A stretch of DNA of 64,000 nt from Spinacia oleracea. Lineage: Eukaryota; Streptophyta; Magnoliopsida; Caryophyllales; Amaranthaceae. The notes under the pieces were generated by a model that saw nothing but the letters and a program-made list of their open reading frames with translations, was not told where the DNA came from and did no database searches. Made by a program: the position numbers and the translations under genes. Below, one piece after another: positions 56,600 to 64,000 of this stretch. How positions within the stretch are numbered: position 1 is the stretch's first letter; every line of letters begins with the position of its first letter. The DNA lies in the NCBI RefSeq assembly GCF_020520425.1, contig NC_079488.1, positions 87,773,285-87,837,284 on the forward strand. Direction: 5' to 3'.

Positions 56600-57105
56600 T
56601 GTACGGGATCATATCCAGAGAGGACAGAACATCAATAACAGAGCAAACCCTGACACCCAGGGCACACCCAAGTCAAAGAAAGACTCTAAACCCCAAGCCA
56701 AGTATATGCAGCCCAGGCAGATCAAACCTCCCCAGATCACGTGTAAAGACACAGAGCAGAGCCAGGCAAAACTGCATCAGTCCAAGAAGGGACCTGCAGG
56801 CTAAACGACAACGACAAGGAATAAAGTACATCGCCGTCATACACGTGGCGGCATCTAAGTAGGCCAAAGTACAGAATAGTACGCCTATAAATAGCACCCA
56901 CATCATTCATGATGGGATATATTCTTACACACGGTACTTGCTCCACCTTCTCTCTATATTCCCTCTCTAAAGACTTCTTATCTATTTGCTGACTTAGGCA
57001 TCGGAGGGGGTTTCCTCGGTTAAACCCCCGAGGTTAGCTCACGTTTGCTCTGCTTGACAGGGCCAAGGCACTCCGGAACGTCCTCCCAGTTCCACACTCG
57101 GAACA
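56600..57105 (+). repeat. 5' LTR of the second Tat element
   Basis: 506 bp from TGTACGGG to GGAACA. The boundaries are set by the TG...CA ends, by the abrupt end of the inverted-repeat arm at 56599 and by the primer site two bases downstream. TATA box cctataaatagc (56883-56894). Confidence 0.88.
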
Positions 57106-57107
57106 AG

Positions 57108-57125
57108 TGGCGCTAGAAGGAGGGG
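57108..57125 (+). promoter_or_regulatory. Primer-binding site of the second Tat element
   Basis: TGGCGCTAGAAGGAGGGG, identical to the site of the first Tat element (13497-13514, minus). Confidence 0.9.
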
Positions 57126-57167
57126 ACTTCCCAGACCTTGCCTCTAAAAGACCTACCCTCCCACAAA

Positions 57168-60100
57168 ATGACTGAGTCAAGCGAACCGATAATCCAGCAG
57201 ATAGAACCACCCACCTCTAGAAACAACCAGAGAATCACAAACGTACCTTTGTTCGGCATGCCTCAGAGTCTTGGTCCGCCAAGAGAGACACCACAACCCA
57301 GAGCTATGGCAACCCCCAGCCAGGGCCAGAGCATCCCAGTTCCAACCAGTGCCTCACTAGCACGGTTGGGGGCACAGTTCTCACCCGACCAGATGCGCAC
57401 AGCCATAGAAGTCCTGACCTTCCTTACCCAGACAACACCGCAAGCCCAGGTCATGAGGACAGCCCCAGAGGTTGAGGTTGAGCAGAGGAGGAAACGTCCC
57501 AGACCCCAAAACAGTCCGAACGTCTGGAGGAGGAATCTGCAGCAGGAGATGGAAGGGGCTGACAGCCAAGAATATGAGGCAGAAAGTATCACGCCTAGCA
57601 GAGCTCAACCCAGAGCGAGAACCGAACAAGCACCCAGCCAGAGGCACCACTCCGGGTCAGGTATGCCAAATCCCACCCGAGCAATAGTTAAACCTGATAA
57701 TTCCCCTTTCTGTGATGAGATACTCTCGGAAAAAATGGAAAAGATAAAAATGCCCACCTGCAAATATTCCGGAAAGTCAGACCCAACGAATCACCTCTCT
57801 GCCTTTGGAGGACACATGATGCTATATACCAACACAGACTCTATGTGGTGTAAGGTTTTCCCTTCCACTCTGGAGGGGATAGCACAGAGCTGGTTCGGTA
57901 AAATACCCAAGGGCACCATAACTTCTTTCCGGCAGTTAGCCATCTTGTTTCGCACCCAATATGTGGCAAACATTGCCAGAGAAAGGATGACAGGGGAGCT
58001 GATGTCAGTCATCCAAGGACCTCAGGAATCTCTGAGGGAGTACATATCCAGATTCAATATGGAGGCATCGAATATACCCAAGTTACAGCAAGAGGTAGTA
58101 GTCCTGGCTATGATGACTGGTCTGCGGGATGGAGAATTCAAGAGTTATCTGGGCAGAAAGTCATTCACAACCCTGGCAGAGGTACTGGGGAAGGCAAATG
58201 AATTCATAAAAAGTGAAGAGATTGGCAGAGCAACCTCACGACGATATGTAGCAAGTGAGAACAATTACGGTAGTCAGAGCAGAAAAGAGCCGTACAAAAA
58301 AGAATACCCAGACAAAAGGGAAAATCAGCAGCCCAGAAAAGATTGGCACGGGCAGGTCAGAGGAAGGGGTAGTGAGTTCAAAACTGAAAAGCGAGGCAAA
58401 TTCAACGAATACACTCCTCTGGTTGCATCCAGAACCCAGATTTTTGCTATCAGCAAGGAGGATGAGAAATGGCAGAGACCACCGAAAATGTACAACAAAT
58501 ACAGGGACACGAAGAAGTACTGTGATTTTCACAAGGATCATGGTCATCTCACAGAGGAATGCACTCACCTGAAAGATAACATTGAGGACCTGATCCGAAG
58601 GGGGTACCTAACACAATTTAAGGCAAAGAGCTCATACAGCAGGACCTACGAAAACAGGGATGATGAGGGTCGATTTGATAACAGGAAGACAGAGCAAAAA
58701 CAGAACCACCCAGCAGAGCAGAAGAGGTCGAATGATATACTGGTCATAACAGGAGGACCAGTCTACGCTGGTACTACAGCCAGCGGTGCTAAGGCCAGTG
58801 TGAACGAATTTAAACACCAGGTTAATTACCACAACTCAGGAAAATGGCCTGCCCCTCCAAAAATCCCACAGTGCACTTTTACAGAAGATGATTGTAAGGG
58901 CATAATTTATCCCCATGATGACCCAATGGTGTTAGCTCTGGATGTGGCTAACAGAAAAATCCATCGAATCCTGATAGACGGAGGAAGCTCTGCAAACATT
59001 CTATTCTGGCCAGCTTTCCAAGAGCTGCAGATCGAAGAGAAGCACGTAAAGCCAGTTAGCTACCCAGTAATTGGTTTCACAGGAGCAACGGTGATACCAG
59101 AAGGAATAGTTAGCTTACCTGTCCAAATTGGGCAGGGGAAAGATATCAAGGATGTCATGGTTGATTTCATGATAGTCAAGGTACCCGCAGCATACAATGC
59201 CATTCTGGGCAGACCATTTATTCATGATGCAGGAGCAGTGGTGTCTACTTATCACCTCACCATGATGTACACAACGAATGATAACAGATCAGCTAAGGTC
59301 AGGGGAAACCAAGAGCAGGCTAAGAGATGCTACCACACAGCCCTGAAACAGCCACCCAGACCCCCGCCCCTGGCAGAGGCAGACATTCCCTTGTCCAGAA
59401 AGAGAAAGAGAGCAGAGCGTAAAAAAGACGCACTACTGGACATGGAGAATTTTGAGCATCGTGAAGAAGTACTGTTAAAACCAGCCCCAGCAGAAGAAAC
59501 AGAAGAGATAGAGTTGGAGGAAGGAGTAGAGGACAGAACAGTCCGAATTGGCACAGATATAGACCTTTCCCTGAGGGTAAATATCATCGATCTGTTGCGA
59601 GAGCACGCGGACATATTTGCCTTCTCTGCCGACGAAATGCCAGGGATTGATCCCAACGTCATGGTCCACAGGTTGAATGTTAACAGAGAAGTCAGACCGG
59701 TGAAACAGAAGAAGAGAGCTTTTTCGACAGAGAAGAATGTAGCCATCCAGGAAGAGATCAGCAAACTATTAGCAGCCAAATTCATAGAAGAGTGTGACTA
59801 CCCGGAATGGTTGGCTAATGTTGTGATGGTAAAGAAAGCAAATGGTCAATGGAGGATGTGCGTAGACTTTACAGACCTAAACAGGGCTTGTCCGAAGGAT
59901 TGCTACCCGCTACCCAGAATAGATCAACTGGTGGATTCCACCAGCGGGCATGCCCTGCTGAGTTTCATGGATGCCTTTTCGGGCTATCACCAGATCAGTT
60001 TGTTAGAATCAGACCGGAAAAAAGCCGCCTTCATCACAGACGCTGGAGTTTACAACTACAGGGCTATGCCATTTGGTCTAAAGAACGCAGGGGCCACATA

Positions 60101-62693
60101 CCAGAAACTGGTAGACAAAATATTCGCAGAACAAAAAGGCCGAAACGTGGAGGTGTATGTAGATGATTCCATAGTCAAGAGCAAAAAGGAGGGTGATCAC
60201 ATTAAGGATCTGAAGGAAACTTTTGCAACATTGAGGCAATTTGGTATGAAATTAAACCCAAAAAAATGCGTGTTCGGTGTTAAGTCTGGAAAATTTTTGG
60301 GATTCCTGGTCAGTGAAAGAGGAATTGATGCCAACCCAGAAAAAGTAGAGGCCATACTCAACCTACCAGAACCAAGAAACATACGAGACATCCAGAGGTT
60401 GACTGGGAAAATGGCAGCACTCACCAGGTTCATCAGCAAGCCCGCGGACAAGTCTCTCCCCTTTTTCCAGGTGCTAAAGGGAAACAAAACATTTAAGTGG
60501 GGAGAGGAGCAAGAGAAAGCATTCAAGGAGGTGAAGAACCATTTGAAAAGCCTCCCAACCATAGCCAGACCAGAAGTGGGGGACATATTACAGCTATACA
60601 TCTCTGCCTCCAAGAAAACTGTAGCAGCAGCTCTGGTAGTCGAGAAGGATAAAATCCAGCAGCCAGTCTACTTTGTCAGCCACATCCTCAACCCAGCAGA
60701 ACAGAGGTACCCCCTGATTGAAAAAATGGCCTTCGCCATCATGATAGCTGCCAGGAAATTGAAACCATACTTTGACGCGCATAAAGTGCAAGTGTTGACT
60801 AATCAGCCTTTAGAGAAGTCATTGCAGAGGCTAGATACCTCTGGTAGACTCCTGAAATGGGCAGTGGAACTCTCAGAATATGACATCGAGTACAAACCCA
60901 GAACCGCCATAAAAGCACAGGCACTGGCAGATTTCATTGCAGAGGCATCATACGAGGAGGAGGAAGAACCATTGGGGACTTGGCAGATCTCAGTAGACGG
61001 CTCCGCCGCAGTCACAGGGTCGGGCGCAGGTATCATAATGGTGTCACCAGAAGGCAACATTTTCGAATATGCTATAAAATTTAAATTCAAAGCTTCAAAT
61101 AACGAAGCAGAGTATGAGGCGGCAATCGCAGGAATCCAGATGTGCAAAGCAGCAGATGCTAAGAAAATAGTGCTCAAAACCGATTCACAGCTGGTGGCCA
61201 GCCAATATAGAGGTGAATATGAAGCCAGAGAACCGTCTATGCAGAGGTACTTGGCCTTGATGAAAGAAGCAGTAGCCCAGCTAGAAAGCTTTGAGATTCA
61301 ACTGGTTCCCAGGGCAGAGAACAGTCAAGCAGACGCCCTATCCAAGTTAGCAAGTTCGACGCTACAGGACTTGGAAAGAACAGTGATGGTAGAGGTCCAG
61401 GAAGAAAAGAGCATTGACAAAAAGCCTGCAGTCAACTTCATTGACACTGAGCCACAGTGGTATGACAGTATAGTCTCATACAAGCTGGGAAGGGGCCTTC
61501 CCACAGCAGAGCAAGAGCAGAAAAAAGTAAAACGAAACGAGCATTGGTTCGTCATTTACCAGGGTAAACTGTACAAGAAATCATTTTCGTTGCCTCTGCT
61601 GAGATGCATATCAGCAGAGGAGTCACAACGAGTCATTGAGGAAATACACGAGGGAATATGTGGAAACCACATAGGCGGCAGGACATTAGCCTTGAAAGCT
61701 CTCAGAGCAGGATATTATTGGCCAACCATGGTAAGTGATTCTCAAGCATATGTTAAAAAGTGCGACAAGTGCCAGAAATTCGCCCTAGTGATCAACCAAC
61801 CCTCTAATGACTTACAGCCAATCATCAACCCCATACCATTCGCCCAGTGGGGAATGGATATTCTGGGACCATTCACAGCAGCAAGCGGGGGAAGAAAATT
61901 TCTGATCGTGGCAGTTGACTATTTTACTAAGTGGATCGAGGCAGAGCCCACTAAAAGCATAACAGCCAAGCGGATGAAGGATTTCATCTGGAAGAACATT
62001 GTGACAAGGTTCGGCATCCCAGAAAGTTTGGTCTTCGATCATGGAACACAGTTCGACTGCACTCCTATAAAGGATTATTGCGCTGAACTAAGAATAAAAT
62101 TCGCATACGCATCTGTGTGCCATCCCCAGAGCAATGGTCAGGCAGAGGCAGCAAATAAACAAATCCTGGGAGCACTGCGAAAGAAGGTAGAAGATTTTAA
62201 GGGTGCATGGGCCGACCTTATTCCAGAGATCTTATGGTCCAACAGGACCACTGAAAAAGAAGCAACAGGAGAAAGTCCTTACAAACTAGCTTTTGGGGCT
62301 GAGGCGGTCCTGCCTGTCGAAGTGGGTCTACCTAGCTTTAGAGTGCAGTACTATGAGGAAGGCACTAATGAGCAGCGTATGAGGGAAGCATTAGATCTCT
62401 TACCAGAAGTCAGGCTGCAAGCAGAACTCAAGTTGGCAGCAAACAAAGAAAAAATGAGCAGGGCATACAACAAGAGGGTAAAGCACAGACCTATGCAAGT
62501 GGGGGATCTGGTCCTCAGAAGAACAGCTGCCACTGGAAAGGGAAAGGCAGAAGGAAAATTCTCTGCCAATTGGGAAGGACCTTACCAGATCACAAAAGAG
62601 GTAGCCCCAGGCTCATACCATCTAATGACGATGGAAGGAAGAGAATTGAAGAATAGCTGGAATGCCAACATGCTAAAGAAATACTATGTATAG
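57168..62693 (+). CDS. Gag-Pol polyprotein of the second Tat element (intact)
   Basis: 1841 residues from ATG 57168, the first in-frame ATG after the primer site, to TAG 62691-62693. Order: a Pro/Gln-rich N-terminus; the Gag core (about residues 190-350, WFGKIPKGTITSFRQLAILF, GEFKSYLGRKSF); a CX2HX4HX4C knuckle variant (CDFHKDHGHLTEEC); aspartic protease (LIDGGSSANILFW, about 602-614); RT (FMDAFSGYHQI, YVDD at about 997); RT-linked RNase H (LQLYISASKKTVAAALVVEK); a second RNase H (SVDGSAAVTGSGAGIIM, about 1275); and integrase. Integrase has an HHCC finger with CDKCQKF, catalytic Asp in WGMDILGPF, Asp in FDHGTQFD and Glu in NGQAEAANK, ending with WEGPYQI (GPY/F). All expected catalytic residues are visible. 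It would carry out packaging, processing, reverse transcription and integration of this element. Dual RNase H places it in the Tat lineage. Confidence 0.95.
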   Translation: MTESSEPIIQQIEPPTSRNNQRITNVPLFGMPQSLGPPRETPQPRAMATPSQGQSIPVPTSASLARLGAQFSPDQMRTAIEVLTFLTQTTPQAQVMRTAPEVEVEQRRKRPRPQNSPNVWRRNLQQEMEGADSQEYEAESITPSRAQPRARTEQAPSQRHHSGSGMPNPTRAIVKPDNSPFCDEILSEKMEKIKMPTCKYSGKSDPTNHLSAFGGHMMLYTNTDSMWCKVFPSTLEGIAQSWFGKIPKGTITSFRQLAILFRTQYVANIARERMTGELMSVIQGPQESLREYISRFNMEASNIPKLQQEVVVLAMMTGLRDGEFKSYLGRKSFTTLAEVLGKANEFIKSEEIGRATSRRYVASENNYGSQSRKEPYKKEYPDKRENQQPRKDWHGQVRGRGSEFKTEKRGKFNEYTPLVASRTQIFAISKEDEKWQRPPKMYNKYRDTKKYCDFHKDHGHLTEECTHLKDNIEDLIRRGYLTQFKAKSSYSRTYENRDDEGRFDNRKTEQKQNHPAEQKRSNDILVITGGPVYAGTTASGAKASVNEFKHQVNYHNSGKWPAPPKIPQCTFTEDDCKGIIYPHDDPMVLALDVANRKIHRILIDGGSSANILFWPAFQELQIEEKHVKPVSYPVIGFTGATVIPEGIVSLPVQIGQGKDIKDVMVDFMIVKVPAAYNAILGRPFIHDAGAVVSTYHLTMMYTTNDNRSAKVRGNQEQAKRCYHTALKQPPRPPPLAEADIPLSRKRKRAERKKDALLDMENFEHREEVLLKPAPAEETEEIELEEGVEDRTVRIGTDIDLSLRVNIIDLLREHADIFAFSADEMPGIDPNVMVHRLNVNREVRPVKQKKRAFSTEKNVAIQEEISKLLAAKFIEECDYPEWLANVVMVKKANGQWRMCVDFTDLNRACPKDCYPLPRIDQLVDSTSGHALLSFMDAFSGYHQISLLESDRKKAAFITDAGVYNYRAMPFGLKNAGATYQKLVDKIFAEQKGRNVEVYVDDSIVKSKKEGDHIKDLKETFATLRQFGMKLNPKKCVFGVKSGKFLGFLVSERGIDANPEKVEAILNLPEPRNIRDIQRLTGKMAALTRFISKPADKSLPFFQVLKGNKTFKWGEEQEKAFKEVKNHLKSLPTIARPEVGDILQLYISASKKTVAAALVVEKDKIQQPVYFVSHILNPAEQRYPLIEKMAFAIMIAARKLKPYFDAHKVQVLTNQPLEKSLQRLDTSGRLLKWAVELSEYDIEYKPRTAIKAQALADFIAEASYEEEEEPLGTWQISVDGSAAVTGSGAGIIMVSPEGNIFEYAIKFKFKASNNEAEYEAAIAGIQMCKAADAKKIVLKTDSQLVASQYRGEYEAREPSMQRYLALMKEAVAQLESFEIQLVPRAENSQADALSKLASSTLQDLERTVMVEVQEEKSIDKKPAVNFIDTEPQWYDSIVSYKLGRGLPTAEQEQKKVKRNEHWFVIYQGKLYKKSFSLPLLRCISAEESQRVIEEIHEGICGNHIGGRTLALKALRAGYYWPTMVSDSQAYVKKCDKCQKFALVINQPSNDLQPIINPIPFAQWGMDILGPFTAASGGRKFLIVAVDYFTKWIEAEPTKSITAKRMKDFIWKNIVTRFGIPESLVFDHGTQFDCTPIKDYCAELRIKFAYASVCHPQSNGQAEAANKQILGALRKKVEDFKGAWADLIPEILWSNRTTEKEATGESPYKLAFGAEAVLPVEVGLPSFRVQYYEEGTNEQRMREALDLLPEVRLQAELKLAANKEKMSRAYNKRVKHRPMQVGDLVLRRTAATGKGKAEGKFSANWEGPYQITKEVAPGSYHLMTMEGRELKNSWNANMLKKYYV

Positions 62694-62949
62694 ACACAAG
62701 AAGTTAATACTATAACAAGGCAATAGAAGCCAGAGTAGTTCTTCACTTTTGTAATTTTCCACGCTTACAAGCATAATAAAAATTGGCCCAGCTACCTTCG
62801 ATAAGAAGAAAGTGCGTCAGGTCTCTTGGAAAAGTAAAAGGTGAACGGCTAAAACTCGTAAAAAAAAAAAAGGGGAAACGCTACCCACGAATAACTTGGT
62901 CTGATCAACCAAGTTATTGGGTAAGTTTTTTTCTCAACGAGATTTAAGC
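62694..62949 (+). other. Spacer after the second Tat polyprotein
   Basis: Non-coding, with an A-run near 62860. It lies between the pol stop and the tandem array. Confidence 0.4.
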
Positions 62950-63400
62950 AAAAACGTTTCTCGAGCTTTGTCCCGGCCAAAGCCAGGACAATTCAATAAT
63001 ACGCAGCCAAAGTAGGCTGGAATAAATATGAAGATACTTTTTGAGCTTTGTCCTGGCCAAAGCCAGGACAATTCAATAATACGCAGCCAAAATAGGCTGG
63101 AATAAATATGAAGATACCTTTTGAGCTTTGTCCTGGCCAAAGCCAGGACAATTCAATCATACTCAGCCCAAAGTAGGCTGAAGTAAATACAAAAACACTT
63201 CTCGAGTTTTGTCCTGGCCAAAGCCAGGTCAATTCAATAAGGCACAGCCAAAATAGGCTGAAGCAAATGCGAAAACACTTCTCGGTTTTTGTCCTGGCCA
63301 AAGCCAGGATAACTCAACAATACACAGTCCAAAACAGGTCGAGGCGAATATAGAAATACTTTTTGAATTTTGCCCTGGCCAAAGCCAGGACAATCAAGCA
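62950..63400. repeat. Hairpin-containing tandem array between convergent pol and antisense gene
   Basis: Six copies of a unit of about 80 bp have cores at about 62968, 63049, 63129, 63209, 63289 and 63370. Each contains gtcctggccaaagccaggac or a close variant, an 8-bp inverted repeat around CAAA, followed by an agccaaa-taggctg phrase. Its position matches the array at 7240-7935 in the first Tat element, but the sequence is unrelated. Confidence 0.9.
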
Positions 63401-63717
63401 TGCAAAGTGGGTCAAATGGAAATATGGGGGAAACAAAACAATAAAAAAAAAAATAGCAAGCAAAAAGCAACAAGGTAAAAGACAGCATAAGCACGACGAG
63501 TTAACAAACAACGGGACCGGCGGCTATACCTCAAAAACTTATGCAATGTACAGCCCTACAAAAATGGCCACTGTTGATCAAAACTAAAAACGATAAATAT
63601 TATCCCCAGAAACAAATTCTTACTCTCCACGCAGGGAGGACAAAAACAACCAGAAAAAATAAACTACGCATTGGCTGAGGTAGTGCAAGATGAACATGGG
63701 GACAGCCGCCTGTGCCA
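63401..63717. other. Spacer downstream of the antisense gene
   Basis: A-rich and non-coding; the 3' untranslated region of the minus-strand gene is expected here. Confidence 0.4.
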
Positions 63718-64000
63718 TTATTGCCCAACATCATCTTCAGCATCAGACAGAGGCAATTCCCCAGGGTGAACATTTTCAACACAATGATCAGGCACCCCAT
63801 CATCTTCTGGCACCGCACCGCCCGCAGCTAGAGACGCTTGCTCGGCCTCCCTCTTCTTTCTCAAAAGCTCAACATGGAGCCCAGCCAACCAAGCAGCTTC
63901 GATTGGAGACCAGTCAAGATCAGGATGCTTTTCTTGCACTATTAGCGAAGCAGCCTTCCACCCGCCATCATAGCTCTGAGTGCGCAGAGCATACTGCTCA
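63718..64000 (-). CDS. C-terminal end of the antisense gene (aORF) of the second Tat element, partial
   Basis: The minus-strand frame is open from the window edge to its stop at 63718. It encodes about 93 residues, including YDGGWKAASLIVQEKHPDLD, WSPIEAAWLAGLHVELL, and a Lys/Glu-rich helix passing into an acidic tail (PLSDAEDDVGQ). The arrangement SYDGGW...A followed by an acidic C-terminus parallels the first element's aORF tail (SHNGGWFAAH, then an acidic end at 6900). No stop interrupts it. The domain that would name the family lies beyond the window. Identification rests on position, orientation and this weak tail similarity. Confidence 0.6.
   Translation of the reverse strand, partial: EQYALRTQSYDGGWKAASLIVQEKHPDLDWSPIEAAWLAGLHVELLRKKREAEQASLAAGGAVPEDDGVPDHCVENVHPGELPLSDAEDDVGQ

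Larger units (their letters stand above)
56600..64000 (+). mobile_element. Second Tat-lineage Ty3/gypsy retrotransposon, intact polyprotein, runs off the window
   Basis: The 5' LTR (56600-57105), primer site, an uninterrupted gag-pol ORF (57168-62693), a hairpin tandem array (62950-63400) and the C-terminal end of an antisense gene (63718-64000, minus) are present. The rest of the antisense gene and the 3' LTR lie beyond 64000. The layout mirrors the first Tat element. It is the only copy of its kind here that could encode a full set of retrotransposon proteins. Confidence 0.92.

Noticed and set aside
56600-57105. LTR of the second Tat element being the same family as 1927-2348
   Set aside because: Length and sequence differ throughout; only the primer-binding site and overall layout are shared.
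63234-63511. Minus-strand ORFs over the second tandem array
   Set aside because: They simply translate the 80-bp repeat units.

Overview
This is plant nuclear DNA, most likely from a dicot. Evidence: host genes with short GT-AG introns, AT-rich spacers, MITEs and nested LTR retrotransposons of plant-specific lineages. Repeated ACTCCGTA-type MITE ends hint at Caryophyllales (spinach/beet/quinoa relatives), but that is a weak guess. About three quarters of the window is transposable elements; only three host-type genes are recognisable, and two of them are damaged.

Layout. 1-1926 and 13944-14611 are non-coding host flanks of one locus. It is split by a complete Tat-lineage Ty3/gypsy element (1927-13938, minus strand, 422-bp LTRs, TSD GGTAG). 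Its gag-pol is heavily broken, and it carries an opposite-strand extra gene (3183-6900) that is interrupted by a hAT-like MITE. 14612-16214 is repeat-derived and AT-rich. 16215-19299 is bounded by 80-bp terminal inverted repeats and holds a 5'-truncated LINE. 20189-21977 is a 5'-truncated glucose-6-phosphate 1-epimerase gene (minus). 22-25 kb holds two Stowaway-like MITEs, a diverged repeat pair and a SINE-like tract. 26043-32213 is a complete non-autonomous LTR element coding only a gag-like protein (TR-GAG type, TSD ACAAC), placed beside an older LTR-like fragment.

33128-50833 is a nest with a target-site duplication at every level. A 5'-truncated LINE (13-bp TSD) is split by a SIRE-type Ty1/copia element (34142-50779, TSD ATAGT). 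The copia integrase gene is in turn split by a second TR-GAG element (37917-44501, TSD ATACA). 51540-53023 is an intact four-exon 2-oxoglutarate/Fe(II) dioxygenase gene. 53956-54742 is a RING-H2 E3 ligase gene that needs a frame change. 55836-56599 is a fold-back inverted-repeat element cut by a second Tat-lineage element (from 56600, past the window end) with an intact 1841-codon polyprotein and the tail of its own antisense gene.

How the parts relate. The two Tat elements share one design: the polyprotein and an opposite-strand gene converge on a tandem array whose units contain perfect hairpins. The intact copy has the same primer-binding site as the broken one, so it represents the kind of element that could supply proteins in trans. 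The two TR-GAG elements have no pol but share a tRNA-Asp primer site, a polypurine tract and a gag-like protein. One has almost identical LTRs, so it moved very recently using proteins from elsewhere.
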